Assembly (NCBI GenBank): GCA_028820325.1
Contig: JAPPJO010000025.1
Span: forward strand, 1 to 64,000
Reading direction: 5' to 3'
Origin: Gammaproteobacteria bacterium
Lineage (GTDB): Bacteria > Gemmatimonadota > Gemmatimonadetes > Longimicrobiales > Gaopeijiaceae
DNA: 64,000 nucleotides
Shown piece after piece: positions 45,303 through 55,721 of this stretch. Each line of letters begins with the position of its first letter. The first letter of the stretch is position 1. The notes beneath the pieces were generated by a model that saw only the letters and a list, made by a program, of their open reading frames with translations, was not told where the DNA came from and searched no databases. The position numbers and the translations under genes are program-made.

Positions 45303-45431
45303 TTGGGGTTCAGTCCTCCGGCTCTTCAGGGTGACGGGGGCCGGGCATGGACGGCGGCCCGTGCGATGGCGAGATCCGGGACACACTACCCCCGCCCGCT
45401 CCGCGGGATCCTGGCGTCTGGGGCGCGGCGA

Positions 45432-46193
45432 TCACGGACCGGCAGCCCCGGCCCTCCAGGGACGCAGGTACTCCGGCTCCCACGCTCGCGCGTTGTCCAC
45501 GGGCGGCCCGGGCATGAGCGTGAAGAGGCGGGCGAGCCCCTCGGCGGTGGGCAATCCGGCCGGGGGCGGGACGACACGCCAGCCGCGCCGCCCGATCGCC
45601 GCGGCGTGGCGAAATGCGCCGTCGCCCGCGAAGATCGCCCCTTCCGGAATGGCCGAGGACAGTACTTCGCCCAGGCGCGTGGCGGACGGGGGGACCAGGA
45701 CATCGACGGAGGCGGGTCCCACCCGGAAACAGCCTGCGTACACCCGGTCCGCGCGCGCGTCGAAGAGGACGTAGCAGGGAGTGCCGGGTTCGGGAGGCTC
45801 CACCGCCCGGTCCTCGTGCCCCTTGCGCCACCCGGCCGGTCCGGACCAGCCGGCGGGCAGCCAAACGCCTTCCGAAGCCGCGGCGGCGGCCAGGCTGGAG
45901 TAGGTCCATATCGGCACCCCGCATCCCTCCGTCAGCCCCTTTGCAGTCGCCGCCGCCACCCGTACGCCGGTAAAGGACCCCGGGCCACTCCCCACCACGA
46001 TACCCGCCAGATCGCCCAGTTGGGCGCCCGAAGCCACGAGCACGCCGCGAATGGCGGGCAAAAGGCGGGCGGCGTGCCGGCGCGGGCTGCGCAGGAAGGC
46101 ACGCGCGAGCACGTTGCCGTTCGCGGTCACGATCACGGACCCCAGCCGCGACGACGTGTCGAAGGCGAGAATGGTGCGGCTGCGTCCGTTCAT
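45432..46193 (-). CDS. tsaB: tRNA threonylcarbamoyladenosine synthesis protein TsaB
   Basis: TsaB is the scaffold partner of TsaD in making t6A37 on tRNAs reading ANN codons. From ATG 46193 (overlapping the tsaE stop, ATGA) it has 253 residues. The ASKHA-fold start ILAFDTSSRLGSVIV (8-22) and GIVVGSGPGSFTGVRVAAAT (about 64-83) are diagnostic. The C-terminal half is shortened and variable, as is usual. tsaE is coupled upstream; tsaD and tsaC are not in the window. Confidence 0.95.
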   Translation of the reverse strand: MNGRSRTILAFDTSSRLGSVIVTANGNVLARAFLRSPRRHAARLLPAIRGVLVASGAQLGDLAGIVVGSGPGSFTGVRVAAATAKGLTEGCGVPIWTYSSLAAAAASEGVWLPAGWSGPAGWRKGHEDRAVEPPEPGTPCYVLFDARADRVYAGCFRVGPASVDVLVPPSATRLGEVLSSAIPEGAIFAGDGAFRHAAAIGRRGWRVVPPPAGLPTAEGLARLFTLMPGPPVDNARAWEPEYLRPWRAGAAGP

Positions 46194-46675
46194 CGATCCG
46201 GCAACCCGGGCGGGTTTCCGCTGCAGGAGACCTCGACCGCGCGCACGGTTGCGCCGGGAGCCGGCGCGGTCAGGGATATCTCCCAGCGGTCCGGCGGAAG
46301 GAGGGCCCGCGCTCTCTCCGGCCATTCGACGATCACGATTTCACCTCTGTCGCCAAGCTCGAACCAGCCCAGTTCCGCCAGTTCGGATTCGTCGTTCAGA
46401 CGATACAGATCCATGTGTACGATGGTTTTTCCCCTCACGCCCGGATAACGGAAGACCAGATTGAAGGTCGGCGACGGCACGGCCCCGCGCACCCCGGCCC
46501 CTCGCGCCACCGCCCTCGCCAGCACCGACTTCCCCGCACCCACCGGTCCGCGCAGCATCAGAAACACCGGAGGCCTGACCGAAGACCCGATGCGCTCGCC
46601 CCACCTCGCCAGCTCTTCCTCGCTCAGCACCCTCCGCGTCTTCACCGACGCGGTCTCCGCCGTGTCCGGGGGCAT
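46190..46675 (-). CDS. tsaE: tRNA threonylcarbamoyladenosine synthesis ATPase TsaE
   Basis: TsaE is the P-loop ATPase that drives cycling of the TsaB-TsaD complex. The 161-residue protein has Walker A LRGPVGAGKSVLARAVARG (about 42-60), switch SPTFNLVFRY and the MDLYRLNDESELAELG block. It begins 6 bases after the uvrB stop and overlaps tsaB by 4 bases. Confidence 0.97.
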   Translation of the reverse strand: MPPDTAETASVKTRRVLSEEELARWGERIGSSVRPPVFLMLRGPVGAGKSVLARAVARGAGVRGAVPSPTFNLVFRYPGVRGKTIVHMDLYRLNDESELAELGWFELGDRGEIVIVEWPERARALLPPDRWEISLTAPAPGATVRAVEVSCSGNPPGLPDR

Positions 46676-46681
46676 CCCGGC

Positions 46682-48688
46682 CTACCTTTTCGCGCCTTCG
46701 CCCTCGAGCGACACCCGCAGCTCGAAAAGCTGGTCCCGCAGCATCGCGGCCCGCTCGAACTCGAGTGCGCCCGACGCCCGGTTCATCTCCTCTTCCAGAA
46801 TCTTCACGTACTCTTCGCGGTTGACTTCGTCCGAATAGCCCGGCTGTGCTTCCGCCACCAGGGCGACCGGCTTCTCGCGCGCATCCGCCACACGGGTGCT
46901 GAACTCGATCTCCTCTACGCTCTTCACGATGGTTTCCGGAGTGATCCGATGTTCCCTGTTGTAGGCGAGCTGAATCTCGCGTCGCCGATTGGTCTCGTCG
47001 AGGCACCTCGCCATCGATTCGGTGATGGTGTCGGCATAGAGAATCGCCGTGCCGCGAACGTTGCGGGCGGCCCGGCCGATGGTCTGGATAAGCGAACGGG
47101 CATCGCGCAGGAAGCCCTCCTTGTCGGCGTCCAGAATGGCGACCAGAGACACCTCCGGCAGATCGAGACCCTCGCGCAGCAGGTTGATGCCCACCAGCAC
47201 GTCGATTCCGCCGAGCCGCAGGGCGCGCAGGATGTCCACCCGGTCGATGGTGTTGATCTCCGAGTGCATGTAGCGGACGCGCACCCCCAGCGACTGCAGG
47301 TACTCCGAGAGGTCCTCAGCCATGCGCTTGGTGAGGGTGGTGACCAGGATGCGCTCGCCGCGGGCCGCCCGTTCGTGGATTTCGGCGAGCAGATCGTCGA
47401 CCTGGCCGCGCACGGGACGCACCTCCACCTCCGGGTCGACCAGCCCCGTGGGGCGGATGATCTGTTCCACCACGACGCCCCGCGACAGCCCCAGCTCCAT
47501 GTCGCCAGGGGTGGCCGAGACGAAAACCGCCTGATCCAGAACGGACTCCCACTCCTCGTACCGGAGCGGCCGGTTGTCCAGCGCGCTGGGCAGCCGAAAG
47601 CCGAACTCGACCAGGGTATCCTTGCGCGCCTTGTCGCCGTTGAACATCCCGCGGATCTGCGGAAGGGACACGTGCGATTCGTCCACGATGGTGAGAAAGC
47701 GCTCCGGGAAGTAGTCCAGAAGGCAGGATGGCCGTTCTCCGGCCTCGCGGCGGCTGATGAAGCGCGAGTAGTTCTCGATGCCCGGGCAGGTTCCCACCTC
47801 CAGCATCATCTCAATGTCGAAGTTGGTGCGCGACTCGAGCCGCTGCGCCTCCAGCAGCTTGCCCGCCCCGCGAAAGCGGTGCAGTTGATCGGCCAGTTCG
47901 TCGCGGATCAGGGGCACCGCCTCCTCCAAGGTGCGGCGGTGCGTGACATAGTGGCTGGCGGGGTAGATGGCGGTGCGGTTCAGGGAAACGATCGCCTCTC
48001 CGGTGAGGGGCTCGAACCGCGTGATGCGCTCGATTTCGTCGCCCCACAGTTCGATGCGGATCCCCTGCTCCTCATAGGCGGGCAGAATCTCGACGGTGTC
48101 GCCCCGTACCCTGAAGGTGCCGCGCTCGAAGGCGAAGTCGTTGCGGTGGTACTGAATGTCGACCAGCCCCCGCAGCAACTCGTCACGCGGCACGAGCTCC
48201 CCCACCCGCGCCTCCAGCATGAGGGAGCGATAGTCGGCGGGGTTGCCCAGGCCGTAGATGCACGAAACCGACGCCACCACGATTACGTCGTCCCGCTCGA
48301 ACAGCGAGGAGGTGGAGCGGAGACGCAGCCGGTCGATGTCCTCGTTGATGCTCGCGTCCTTCTCGATATAGGTGTCGGTGGCCGGGACATAGGCCTCCGG
48401 CTGATAATAGTCGTAGTAGGAGACGAAATACTCGACCGCATTGACGGGGAAAAGCGCCTTGAGTTCCCCGTAGAGCTGAGCCGCAAGGGTCTTGTTGTGG
48501 GACATCACCAGCGTGGGACGACCGTGGCGCTGGATGACGTGCGCCATCGAGAGCGTCTTCCCGGTGCCGGTCGCCCCCAGCAGGGTCTGGAAGCGGCTGC
48601 CATCCTCCAGGCCGGCCGAAAGCTCCTCGATCGCGGAGGGCTGGTCTCCCGCGGGCTCGAAGGAGGAGTGGATCTCGAACCGGGGCAC
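46682..48688 (-). CDS. uvrB: Excinuclease ABC subunit UvrB
   Basis: UvrB is the damage-verifying helicase-like core of nucleotide excision repair. The 668-residue protein has Walker [11 protein letters not shown] (about 36-45), the beta-hairpin [14 protein letters not shown] that clamps DNA, helicase motifs including [12 protein letters not shown] and [20 protein letters not shown], and a C-terminal UVR domain (about 630-660) that contacts UvrC or UvrA. It begins 4 bases after the rel stop. Confidence 0.98.
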   Translation of the reverse strand: MPRFEIHSSFEPAGDQPSAIEELSAGLEDGSRFQTLLGATGTGKTLSMAHVIQRHGRPTLVMSHNKTLAAQLYGELKALFPVNAVEYFVSYYDYYQPEAYVPATDTYIEKDASINEDIDRLRLRSTSSLFERDDVIVVASVSCIYGLGNPADYRSLMLEARVGELVPRDELLRGLVDIQYHRNDFAFERGTFRVRGDTVEILPAYEEQGIRIELWGDEIERITRFEPLTGEAIVSLNRTAIYPASHYVTHRRTLEEAVPLIRDELADQLHRFRGAGKLLEAQRLESRTNFDIEMMLEVGTCPGIENYSRFISRREAGERPSCLLDYFPERFLTIVDESHVSLPQIRGMFNGDKARKDTLVEFGFRLPSALDNRPLRYEEWESVLDQAVFVSATPGDMELGLSRGVVVEQIIRPTGLVDPEVEVRPVRGQVDDLLAEIHERAARGERILVTTLTKRMAEDLSEYLQSLGVRVRYMHSEINTIDRVDILRALRLGGIDVLVGINLLREGLDLPEVSLVAILDADKEGFLRDARSLIQTIGRAARNVRGTAILYADTITESMARCLDETNRRREIQLAYNREHRITPETIVKSVEEIEFSTRVADAREKPVALVAEAQPGYSDEVNREEYVKILEEEMNRASGALEFERAAMLRDQLFELRVSLEGEGAKR

Positions 48689-48692
48689 GAAC

Positions 48693-50903
48693 TCAGGCCT
48701 CGATCCTTCCCGTCTCGCCCTTGCTCTCGCGCCGTTCGACCGTGAGCACGCCCTTCACCTGGTTCACGGCCTTGAGCACCTTTTCCAGGTGAGCCAGGTC
48801 CTCCACCTCCACCACGAACTCGCCGCTCATGCCCGCCCTGTCCGATCGAACGTCCGCATTCTGGATGTTGGTTCCGGTGTTGGCGATGGCCTTGGCGATA
48901 TCCGACAGGAGCCCCCGGCGATCCACGGCCCGCGCCTGAATCTTCACCATCCGGGTATCTCCCTTCTCCGCCGTCCATCGGATTTCGACCCTGCGCTCCG
49001 GATCCTGGGACAGATAGAGCACGTTGGCGCAGTCGGTCCGGTGAATCGAGATGCCGCGCCCGACCGTGATGTAGCCGATGACGTCGTCGCCCGGCACCGG
49101 CTGGCAGCACTGGGAGTAGCGCACCATCAGGTTGTCCACGCCCTGGATGCGCACGCCTTTGCTGGAAGGACGTATCCTCGCGGCGATGCGCCGCAACGTG
49201 GAAGGGCGCTGGGAGCCGGGAGTGGTCTCCTGGTCCGGGAAGAGGGCCCTGAGGGCGGCAGCCGGACCCACGTCTCCCCGCCCCAGCGCCGCCTGCATCT
49301 GGTCGAAGTCGGGATAGCCCAGCTGCGCGGCCGCATGGATCTTCGCGTCGTCGCCCGGCTTGGGAAGGCGTCGCTTGCGAAGCTCCTGCTTCAGGAAATC
49401 CCCACCCAGCTGAAGGGCGGAGGCGAATTCCTCCTTGCGGATCCAGCGGCGGATCTGCCCGCGCGCCCGCGACGTCTTGACGAACGCGAGCCAGTCGCGG
49501 TTTGGACGCTGCTTGGCGTTCTTGATGATCTCGACCGTGTCGCCGTTCTTGAGCTTGCGCGAGAGCGGGGCGATGCGGCCGTTCACCCGCGCGCCCGCGC
49601 AGTGCGATCCGATTTCGCTGTGGACGGAATACGCGAAATCGATCGGAGTCGCGCCGACGGGAAGCTGCTTGACTTCGCCCTTGGGGGTAAAGACGAAGAT
49701 CTCTCCCTGAAAGAGGTCCATGCGGAGGAATTCCATGAATTCCTCCGGCTCGCTGGTATCCTTCTGCCATTCGAGCACCTGGCGGAACCAGGAGAGAGCT
49801 TCTCCGACCTCGTCTTTCCTGGCGCCCCCGCCTTCCTTGTAGCGCCAGTGCGCGGCGATCCCCTGCTCCGCCGTCAGGTGCATCGCCTCGGTGCGGATCT
49901 GGATCTCGTAGCGGCGGCCGCGCGGACCGAACACGGTCGTGTGCAGGGATTGGTACATGTTGGACTTCGGCGTCGCGATATAGTCGCGGAAGCGCTCCTG
50001 CACCGGAGTCCAGCGGTTGTGGATCACCCCGAGCGACGCGTAGCAGTGCTGCACCGAGTCCGTAATCACGCGCAGTGCGAGCAGATCCTGTATCTCCTCG
50101 AAGGGAAGGTCGTTGGCGCGGATCTTCTTGTGGATCGACCACAGATGCTTCGGCCTGCCGGTCACGTCGACGAAGGGGATTCCCGCTTCGGTCAGCATGT
50201 CGACCAGCGGACGCTTCATCTCCATGATCTGCCGCTCCCGTTCCCGGCGGCGCTGCTGAATCTTCTTCTTCAGCTGGTTGTATTCGCCGGGTTCGAGAAA
50301 CTTGAAAGCCAGGTCCTCCAGCTCCCACTTGATGGCCGCCAGCCCGAGGCGATGGGCGATGGGGGCATAGATGTTGCGCGTCTCCAGCGCGATTCGCCTC
50401 TGCTTGGGCGGCCTCAGGTGCTCGAGCGTGCGCATGTTGTGGAGCCGGTCGGCGAGCTTGATGAGGATCACGCGGGCATCCTGCACCATCGACACGAGCA
50501 GCTTGCGGTAGTTCTCGACCTGCCGTTCCGCATTCGACCGGAAGCGCACGCGCCCGATCTTCGTGACGCCGTCCACGATCCCCGCCACCTCGGCGCCGAA
50601 CTGGGCTTCCACATCGGTCAGGTCGACGGCGGTGTCCTCCACGACATCGTGGATCAGGCCCGCGGCAATGGAAGCGGTATCCAGGCGCAGTTCCGCCAGG
50701 ATGGTGGCGACACCGACGGCGTGGGTGACATAGCGTGCGCCGGAAGCGCGCCGCTGGCCCGCGTGTGCTTCCGCTGCGACCCGGTAGGCCCTCTCGATCT
50801 GGCTGACGTCCAGGCGGTCGGCGTACGCCTCGATGGCCGGAGCAAGATGCGCGGGCAGTTTCTGAACCGCGTTCCTGGCAATCGTGGCAGTCGAAGTCGC
50901 CAT
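48693..50903 (-). CDS. rel: Bifunctional (p)ppGpp synthetase/hydrolase Rel
   Basis: This long RSH enzyme makes and degrades (p)ppGpp in the stringent response. The 736-residue protein has an intact HD hydrolase motif (HDVVED, 85-90), a synthetase domain with [11 protein letters not shown] and EIQIRT, a TGS domain ([20 protein letters not shown]), a zinc-finger-like region ([14 protein letters not shown]) and a C-terminal ACT domain. Both catalytic halves look active, so a single enzyme may serve as both RelA and SpoT. No strong ribosome-binding site precedes the ATG, and the 140-base upstream gap holds only an AT-rich patch near 50965. Confidence 0.97.
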   Translation of the reverse strand: MATSTATIARNAVQKLPAHLAPAIEAYADRLDVSQIERAYRVAAEAHAGQRRASGARYVTHAVGVATILAELRLDTASIAAGLIHDVVEDTAVDLTDVEAQFGAEVAGIVDGVTKIGRVRFRSNAERQVENYRKLLVSMVQDARVILIKLADRLHNMRTLEHLRPPKQRRIALETRNIYAPIAHRLGLAAIKWELEDLAFKFLEPGEYNQLKKKIQQRRRERERQIMEMKRPLVDMLTEAGIPFVDVTGRPKHLWSIHKKIRANDLPFEEIQDLLALRVITDSVQHCYASLGVIHNRWTPVQERFRDYIATPKSNMYQSLHTTVFGPRGRRYEIQIRTEAMHLTAEQGIAAHWRYKEGGGARKDEVGEALSWFRQVLEWQKDTSEPEEFMEFLRMDLFQGEIFVFTPKGEVKQLPVGATPIDFAYSVHSEIGSHCAGARVNGRIAPLSRKLKNGDTVEIIKNAKQRPNRDWLAFVKTSRARGQIRRWIRKEEFASALQLGGDFLKQELRKRRLPKPGDDAKIHAAAQLGYPDFDQMQAALGRGDVGPAAALRALFPDQETTPGSQRPSTLRRIAARIRPSSKGVRIQGVDNLMVRYSQCCQPVPGDDVIGYITVGRGISIHRTDCANVLYLSQDPERRVEIRWTAEKGDTRMVKIQARAVDRRGLLSDIAKAIANTGTNIQNADVRSDRAGMSGEFVVEVEDLAHLEKVLKAVNQVKGVLTVERRESKGETGRIEA

Positions 50904-51043
50904 TATCGGGACTCTGCAGGTGAGACAGCGGTGTGCGGACTCGTTCGAGCTGCGCTCGACCAGTGAACATAATCGCCAGCCGGGTTATCCGCAGGGACCG
51001 GGCGCACGCGGGGTGCTGCGGGCAGTTTCCGACGAGCGGTCCG

Positions 51044-51715
51044 CTACATCAGGCCGTCCTGGGCCAGCGAGCGAAACGCTTCGCCCGCGATGATCACGTG
51101 GTCGAGCACCGGGATCCCGACCGTGCGGCCGGCCGCCGACAGCTGCCGGGTGACCTCGCGGTCCTCGGCGGAGGGTGACGGGTTTCCGGATGGGTGGTTG
51201 TGCACCAGAATCACCGCTGCCGCGCTTTCCACGATCGCCTCCCGCAACACCTCGCGCGGATGGATGAGGGAGGCGTCCAGGATTCCGCGCGTGATCAGCA
51301 CCTCGCGCAGCACGCCGTGCTGGCTGTTGAGCAGAAGGGCGTGAAACTCCTCGTGGCGCAGATCGCGCAGCCGGGGGGCCATGCGCGCATAGATGTCGCC
51401 GGGGCCGCGGATGGGGTCGCGGGTGGAAAGGCGCTCCCTCACGCCCCGGCGACCCAGTTCCAGCGCCGCCAGCACCCTGGCGGCGGTCGCCTCTCCGACG
51501 CCCGCAACGCCCTCCAGGAGCCCGGCGGGGGCCGATCCCATGCGCGCCAGCGATCCCTCGCAGCGCCGCAGCAGGGCATCCGCCACGTCCATCGCGCTCG
51601 CGCCCCTGCTTCCGCTGCCCACCACGAGCGAAAGCAGCTCGCGGGTCGCCAGCCCGTGCACGCCCACCTCCCGCAGGCGTTCGCGCGGGCGGTCTCCGCG
51701 CGGCCATTCGCGCAT
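51044..51715 (-). CDS. radC: RadC/JAB-domain protein
   Basis: This 223-residue RadC-family protein starts at ATG 51715 (MREWPRGDRPRERL). A helix-hairpin-helix region (GVAGVGEATAARVLAALELG) precedes the JAB/MPN metal-binding domain with VHNHPSGNPSPSAED (HxHx7SxxD), which would bind zinc. Despite the name, a role in DNA repair is not established. It starts 14 bases after the secA stop. Confidence 0.95.
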   Translation of the reverse strand: MREWPRGDRPRERLREVGVHGLATRELLSLVVGSGSRGASAMDVADALLRRCEGSLARMGSAPAGLLEGVAGVGEATAARVLAALELGRRGVRERLSTRDPIRGPGDIYARMAPRLRDLRHEEFHALLLNSQHGVLREVLITRGILDASLIHPREVLREAIVESAAAVILVHNHPSGNPSPSAEDREVTRQLSAAGRTVGIPVLDHVIIAGEAFRSLAQDGLM

Positions 51716-51729
51716 CGGGCGGGGGGGTG

Positions 51730-54700
51730 TCAGGCGGCGCGCCCGTGGCACTTCTTGTATTTCTTTCCCGAGCCGCAGGGACAGGGCGCGTTGCGTCCCG
51801 GGCGGGCCTCGACGGTGACCGGCCGGGACTTGCGCGCCTCCCCGCGGTTGGTTGCCAGGGTGGACACGTCGGTTGCGGGACCGGCAGCGGCGCGCGCGCT
51901 CCGGGCGATGCCGGTCGCATCGACTCGCCCCGGCACGTCCGCCCGGCGGGAGACCGGAGCAGCCGACCGTGCGCGGGTGGTGGCGGCCGATGTCTCCTGC
52001 GGACCCGTATAGGTGAGGCGCTGGCCTCCCATCGGGCGCCGCCGCATCATCGGCTGCTGCTCGACCTGCGCCCGCAGGATGAGCGACGCCAGCGTCTTGC
52101 GCAGATCGTGCATGAGGTCCACGAACATGTCGTAGGCCTCTTTCTTGTATTCGACCAGGGGGTCCTTCTGCCCCCAGCTGCGGTACGAGATGGACGCCTT
52201 GAGGTGGTCGAGGTCGTACAGGTGATCCTTCCATTTCTGGTCGATCACCGACAGCAGGATGTAGGAGGTGACGCGTTCCGCGGTCTCGCCGAATCCCTCC
52301 AGCTTGCGCTGGAAAGCGTCCCTTCCGGCCTCGTTGACGAGTGCCGCCAGATCCTCGTGGTCCAGTTCCGGGACCGGCTCGTCCCCATCGGGCAAATCGT
52401 TCACGAGCACCAGGAACTCGAGCAGCAGGCGGCGCTTGAGTCCGGCCAGGTCCCATTCCTCCTCGGGGCTGGAGGCGGGCACATACTCGTCCAGCGTGCT
52501 CCCGAGGGCGTACTCGATCATCTCCCAGATCTCGCCCTTGAGATCCTCTCCCCCCTCCAGTGCGAACAGGCGCAGGTCGTAGATGACCTCGCGCTGCTGG
52601 TTCATGACATCGTCGTAGTCGAGAAGCCGCTTGCGCGCCTCGAAGTTGTTCCCCTCCACGCGCACCTGGGCCCTTCCGATCGAGCGCGTAACCAGGGGAT
52701 GCGCGATCACCTCGCCTTCCTCGGCGCCGAGCTTCTCCATGGCCCCCGCCACGCGGTCCGACATGAACAGACGCATCAGGTCGTCTTCGAGGGAGAGGAA
52801 GAACTGCGAGGTTCCCGGGTCGCCCTGGCGTCCGGCGCGCCCCCTGAGCTGGCGGTCGATGCGGCGCGAGTCGTGCCGCGCCGATCCGAGAATGTGAAGG
52901 CCGCCGATCTCGATGACGAAGTCGTCCGGCTTCCTCTCCAGGTCCACGGTGACCCGGCGTGGATCGACCGGATAGAGTTCGTCCAGGTCGAGCCCGCGGG
53001 CGCGCGCCCAGCCTGCGGTGCGCGCGTCCTTCACCCCCTCGCCCAGTTTGATGTCGGTGCCGCGGCCGGCCATGTTGGTGGCGATGGTCACCGCCCCCGG
53101 GCGCCCCGCCTCGGCCACGATCTCCGCCTCGCGGAGGTGCTGCTTGGCATTGAGCACGTTATGGCGGATGCCACGCCGCTTGAGCATGCGGGAAAGCGTT
53201 TCCGAGACATCCACGTTGGTGGTGCCGACCAGCACGGGCAGCTCCAGCCGGTTGAAATGCCCGATCTCGTCCATGAGCGCGTTGTACTTCTCGCGTACGG
53301 TGCGGAAGATGAGGTCGTCGCGGTCGTCCCGGATCACAGGCCGGTTGGTGGGGATCACCATCACGTCCAGGCCGTAGATCTGGTGGAATTCGTTCTCCTC
53401 CGTCTCCGCGGTTCCGGTCATCCCCGCCAGCTTGTCGTACATGCGGAAATAGTTCTGGATGGTGATGGTGGCGAGCGTCTGGGTCTCGCCCCGCACCTCC
53501 ACACCCTCCTTCGCCTCCACCGCCTGGTGCAGCCCGTCGCTCCACCGCCGGCCCGGCATCTGCCGCCCGGTGAACTCGTCCACGATCACCACGGCGCCGT
53601 TCTCGCCGAGGATGTACTGCTCGTTGCGATGATAGAGCGCGTATGCCTTCAGCAACTGGTGAATGACGTGGATCTTCTGGCTCTTGGTCGCGTACTCGCC
53701 CTCGAGCGCCTGAATGCGTTCCCGCCGGTCGTCCACCGAGAGCATCTCGTCCTGCTCGAGCTCCCCCATTGCCTCGGAGAGATCCGGCACCACGAAGGCA
53801 TCGGGATCTCCCGGTGACAGCGTGTCCAGGCCCTTGTCCGAGAGGTGCACGTTGTGCCCCTTCTCATCCATCGCGAACAGCAGGAGTTCGTCGATCTCGT
53901 GCAGGCGCTTTTCGCGCATGTAGTCGCCTTCGACCTTCTGCACCAGCTTCTGAATCCCCGGATCCTCGGCGAAGAGCTTGAGCAGGCGCTTGTTCTTCGG
54001 CGTCCCCCGCTTGACCGCCAGCAGGCTCTCGCCCGCGCCGTGCTCGTTGCCCGCCTCCAGTTCACGGTGCGCGCCGGCCACCAGCTCACCCGTGATCTTC
54101 GACTGTTGCCGATAGAGTCTTCCCACCAGCGGCGCCATCTGCTTGAACGGCGTCGAGGTGTCGCGACCGACCGGTCCCGAGATGATCAGCGGCGTGCGAG
54201 CCTCGTCGATGAGGATGGAGTCCACCTCGTCGATGATCGCGAAGGGATGCCCGCGCTGTACCCGCTGCGCGAGGTCGTGGACCATGTTGTCGCGCAGGTA
54301 GTCGAACCCGAACTCGTTGTTGGTCCCGTAGGTGATGTCCGCCAGGTACGCCTGCCGGCGCTCCTCCGAACCCGGCTGGTGCTCGTCGATCACATCCGTG
54401 GTGAGGCCCAGCGATTCATAGATGTAGCCCATCCACTGGGCGTCGCGGCGGGCCAGGTAGGAGTTGACGGTGACGAGGTGTGCTCCCCGCCCCGCGAGGG
54501 AGTTCAGGTAGAGCGGCATCGTCGCCACCAGGGTCTTGCCTTCACCGGTGGCCATTTCGGCGGCCTTGCCCTGGTGGAGCGCAATCGCCCCGATCAACTG
54601 GACATCGTAGGGGATCATGTCCCAGACCAGGTCGTGCCCGGTCACCCGCACCGTGGACCCGACGAGTCTCCGGCACGCCTCCTTGACGACGGCAAACGCC

Positions 54701-55026
54701 TCGGGAAGGATGTCGTCGAGGGCCTCTTCGAGTTCGGCGAGATAATCCTTGTCGAGTTCGGCAATCCTGAGGCCGAGGCTCTCCCGCTCGGACGGATCCT
54801 GAGACCGGCTCTTGCGTTCGCGAAGGTCCTGCGCCTGGTCGAGAACGGGACCCACCCGTTCGTGTATGCGGGCACGGAACTCGTCCGTCTTGCCGCGCAG
54901 CTCATCCCGCGAGATCCCGGCCAGTCCCGCCTGGATCTCGTTGATCTCGTCGACCAGGGGCTGGAGTTTTCGCGCTTCCCGGGCGTGCCGGTCTCCGAAC
55001 ACCTTTCTGGCGAATGCCTTGATCAT
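51730..55026 (-). CDS. secA: Preprotein translocase ATPase SecA
   Basis: SecA drives unfolded preproteins through SecYEG. From the ATG at 55026, which overlaps the nadD stop (ATGA), it has 1098 residues; the open frame beyond it is a shadow of nadD. Walker A is MATGEGKT, the DEAD-like box lies in FAIIDEVDSILIDEARTPL, and the second NBD shows TNMAGRGTDIKLG and QLRGRAGRQGDPG. The C-terminus carries a long linker and the SEC-C zinc motif CPCGSGKKYKKCHG, which usually binds SecB or phospholipid. It is longer than E. coli SecA (901), mainly in NBD and linker insertions. Confidence 0.98.
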   Translation of the reverse strand: MIKAFARKVFGDRHAREARKLQPLVDEINEIQAGLAGISRDELRGKTDEFRARIHERVGPVLDQAQDLRERKSRSQDPSERESLGLRIAELDKDYLAELEEALDDILPEAFAVVKEACRRLVGSTVRVTGHDLVWDMIPYDVQLIGAIALHQGKAAEMATGEGKTLVATMPLYLNSLAGRGAHLVTVNSYLARRDAQWMGYIYESLGLTTDVIDEHQPGSEERRQAYLADITYGTNNEFGFDYLRDNMVHDLAQRVQRGHPFAIIDEVDSILIDEARTPLIISGPVGRDTSTPFKQMAPLVGRLYRQQSKITGELVAGAHRELEAGNEHGAGESLLAVKRGTPKNKRLLKLFAEDPGIQKLVQKVEGDYMREKRLHEIDELLLFAMDEKGHNVHLSDKGLDTLSPGDPDAFVVPDLSEAMGELEQDEMLSVDDRRERIQALEGEYATKSQKIHVIHQLLKAYALYHRNEQYILGENGAVVIVDEFTGRQMPGRRWSDGLHQAVEAKEGVEVRGETQTLATITIQNYFRMYDKLAGMTGTAETEENEFHQIYGLDVMVIPTNRPVIRDDRDDLIFRTVREKYNALMDEIGHFNRLELPVLVGTTNVDVSETLSRMLKRRGIRHNVLNAKQHLREAEIVAEAGRPGAVTIATNMAGRGTDIKLGEGVKDARTAGWARARGLDLDELYPVDPRRVTVDLERKPDDFVIEIGGLHILGSARHDSRRIDRQLRGRAGRQGDPGTSQFFLSLEDDLMRLFMSDRVAGAMEKLGAEEGEVIAHPLVTRSIGRAQVRVEGNNFEARKRLLDYDDVMNQQREVIYDLRLFALEGGEDLKGEIWEMIEYALGSTLDEYVPASSPEEEWDLAGLKRRLLLEFLVLVNDLPDGDEPVPELDHEDLAALVNEAGRDAFQRKLEGFGETAERVTSYILLSVIDQKWKDHLYDLDHLKASISYRSWGQKDPLVEYKKEAYDMFVDLMHDLRKTLASLILRAQVEQQPMMRRRPMGGQRLTYTGPQETSAATTRARSAAPVSRRADVPGRVDATGIARSARAAAGPATDVSTLATNRGEARKSRPVTVEARPGRNAPCPCGSGKKYKKCHGRAA

Positions 55027-55721
55027 CGTTCCGTCCAGCGCGTGGCGCGCGTCATGGCACGGTGGCGACCGGCACCGGTACCGCCGGCAGCCACTCCCCC
55101 GGCCGCGATGTAAGGGCGTTCCGCGTACGGGTACAGCCCTTCCCGCTTCACGATCGCGCGGACCGGGTCGGGCACCAGATACCGAAGCCGGCGTTCCTCG
55201 CCGAATCGCGTCCGAATCTCGCTCGACGAGACGTCGATCCGGGTGACGGGCAGTTGCTCGTGCTTTACTCCAGGGGACGGAACCCGTCCGAAGGAGCCGC
55301 CACCGGGGACCATGACCACGACCCGCGCCAGGCGCGCGATCTCGGCGGGTTCCCGCCATTTGTGGAAGGCCGCCGCCTGATCGGGGCCGATCAGCAGGAA
55401 GAGGCGGGTCGCGGCACCGGCGGCCACGAGCTCCCGCAGCGTGTCGACCGTATAGGAGGTGCCCTTCCGGCGCACCTCCCGGTCGCTTACCCGGAAGCGT
55501 GCGTCGCCGGCTACGGCCGCTCGGGTCATTTCCAGGCGAACCTCGGGGGACGACAATCGCCACGGGCGCTTGTGGGGAGGATGCCCGCACGGGATCCACA
55601 CGACGCGGTGCACGGGAAGAGCGTCGTAGGCGTCCTGCGCAACCGTCAGGTGCCCGATGTGGGGCGGGTCGAAGGTTCCCCCGAAGAGCGCGACGCCCCC
55701 GGAAGCACGCTCATCCGACAT
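55023..55721 (-). CDS. nadD: Nicotinate-nucleotide adenylyltransferase NadD
   Basis: NadD adenylates nicotinate mononucleotide in NAD synthesis. The nucleotidyltransferase motif GGTFDPPHIGHL lies at about residues 14-25, and the C-terminal ISSTxIR motif is VSSSEIR. GGAGG lies 6 bases before the ATG at 55721; a GTG at 55724 is also in frame. The last roughly 30 residues after the usual NadD end (GLYPYAERPYIAAGG onward) are an extra Ala/Gly/Arg-rich tail. bamD overlaps by about 11 bases and secA by 4. Confidence 0.95.
   Translation of the reverse strand: MSDERASGGVALFGGTFDPPHIGHLTVAQDAYDALPVHRVVWIPCGHPPHKRPWRLSSPEVRLEMTRAAVAGDARFRVSDREVRRKGTSYTVDTLRELVAAGAATRLFLLIGPDQAAAFHKWREPAEIARLARVVVMVPGGGSFGRVPSPGVKHEQLPVTRIDVSSSEIRTRFGEERRLRYLVPDPVRAIVKREGLYPYAERPYIAAGGVAAGGTGAGRHRAMTRATRWTER

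Noticed and set aside
50904-51043. Promoter for rel
   Set aside because: The AT-rich patch near 50965 offers a TATGTT-like -10 but no matching -35, so it was not listed as a feature.
55027-55599. SecA extended at its N-terminus
   Set aside because: The added part is an alternative frame of nadD. SecA family starts match the ATG at 55026.
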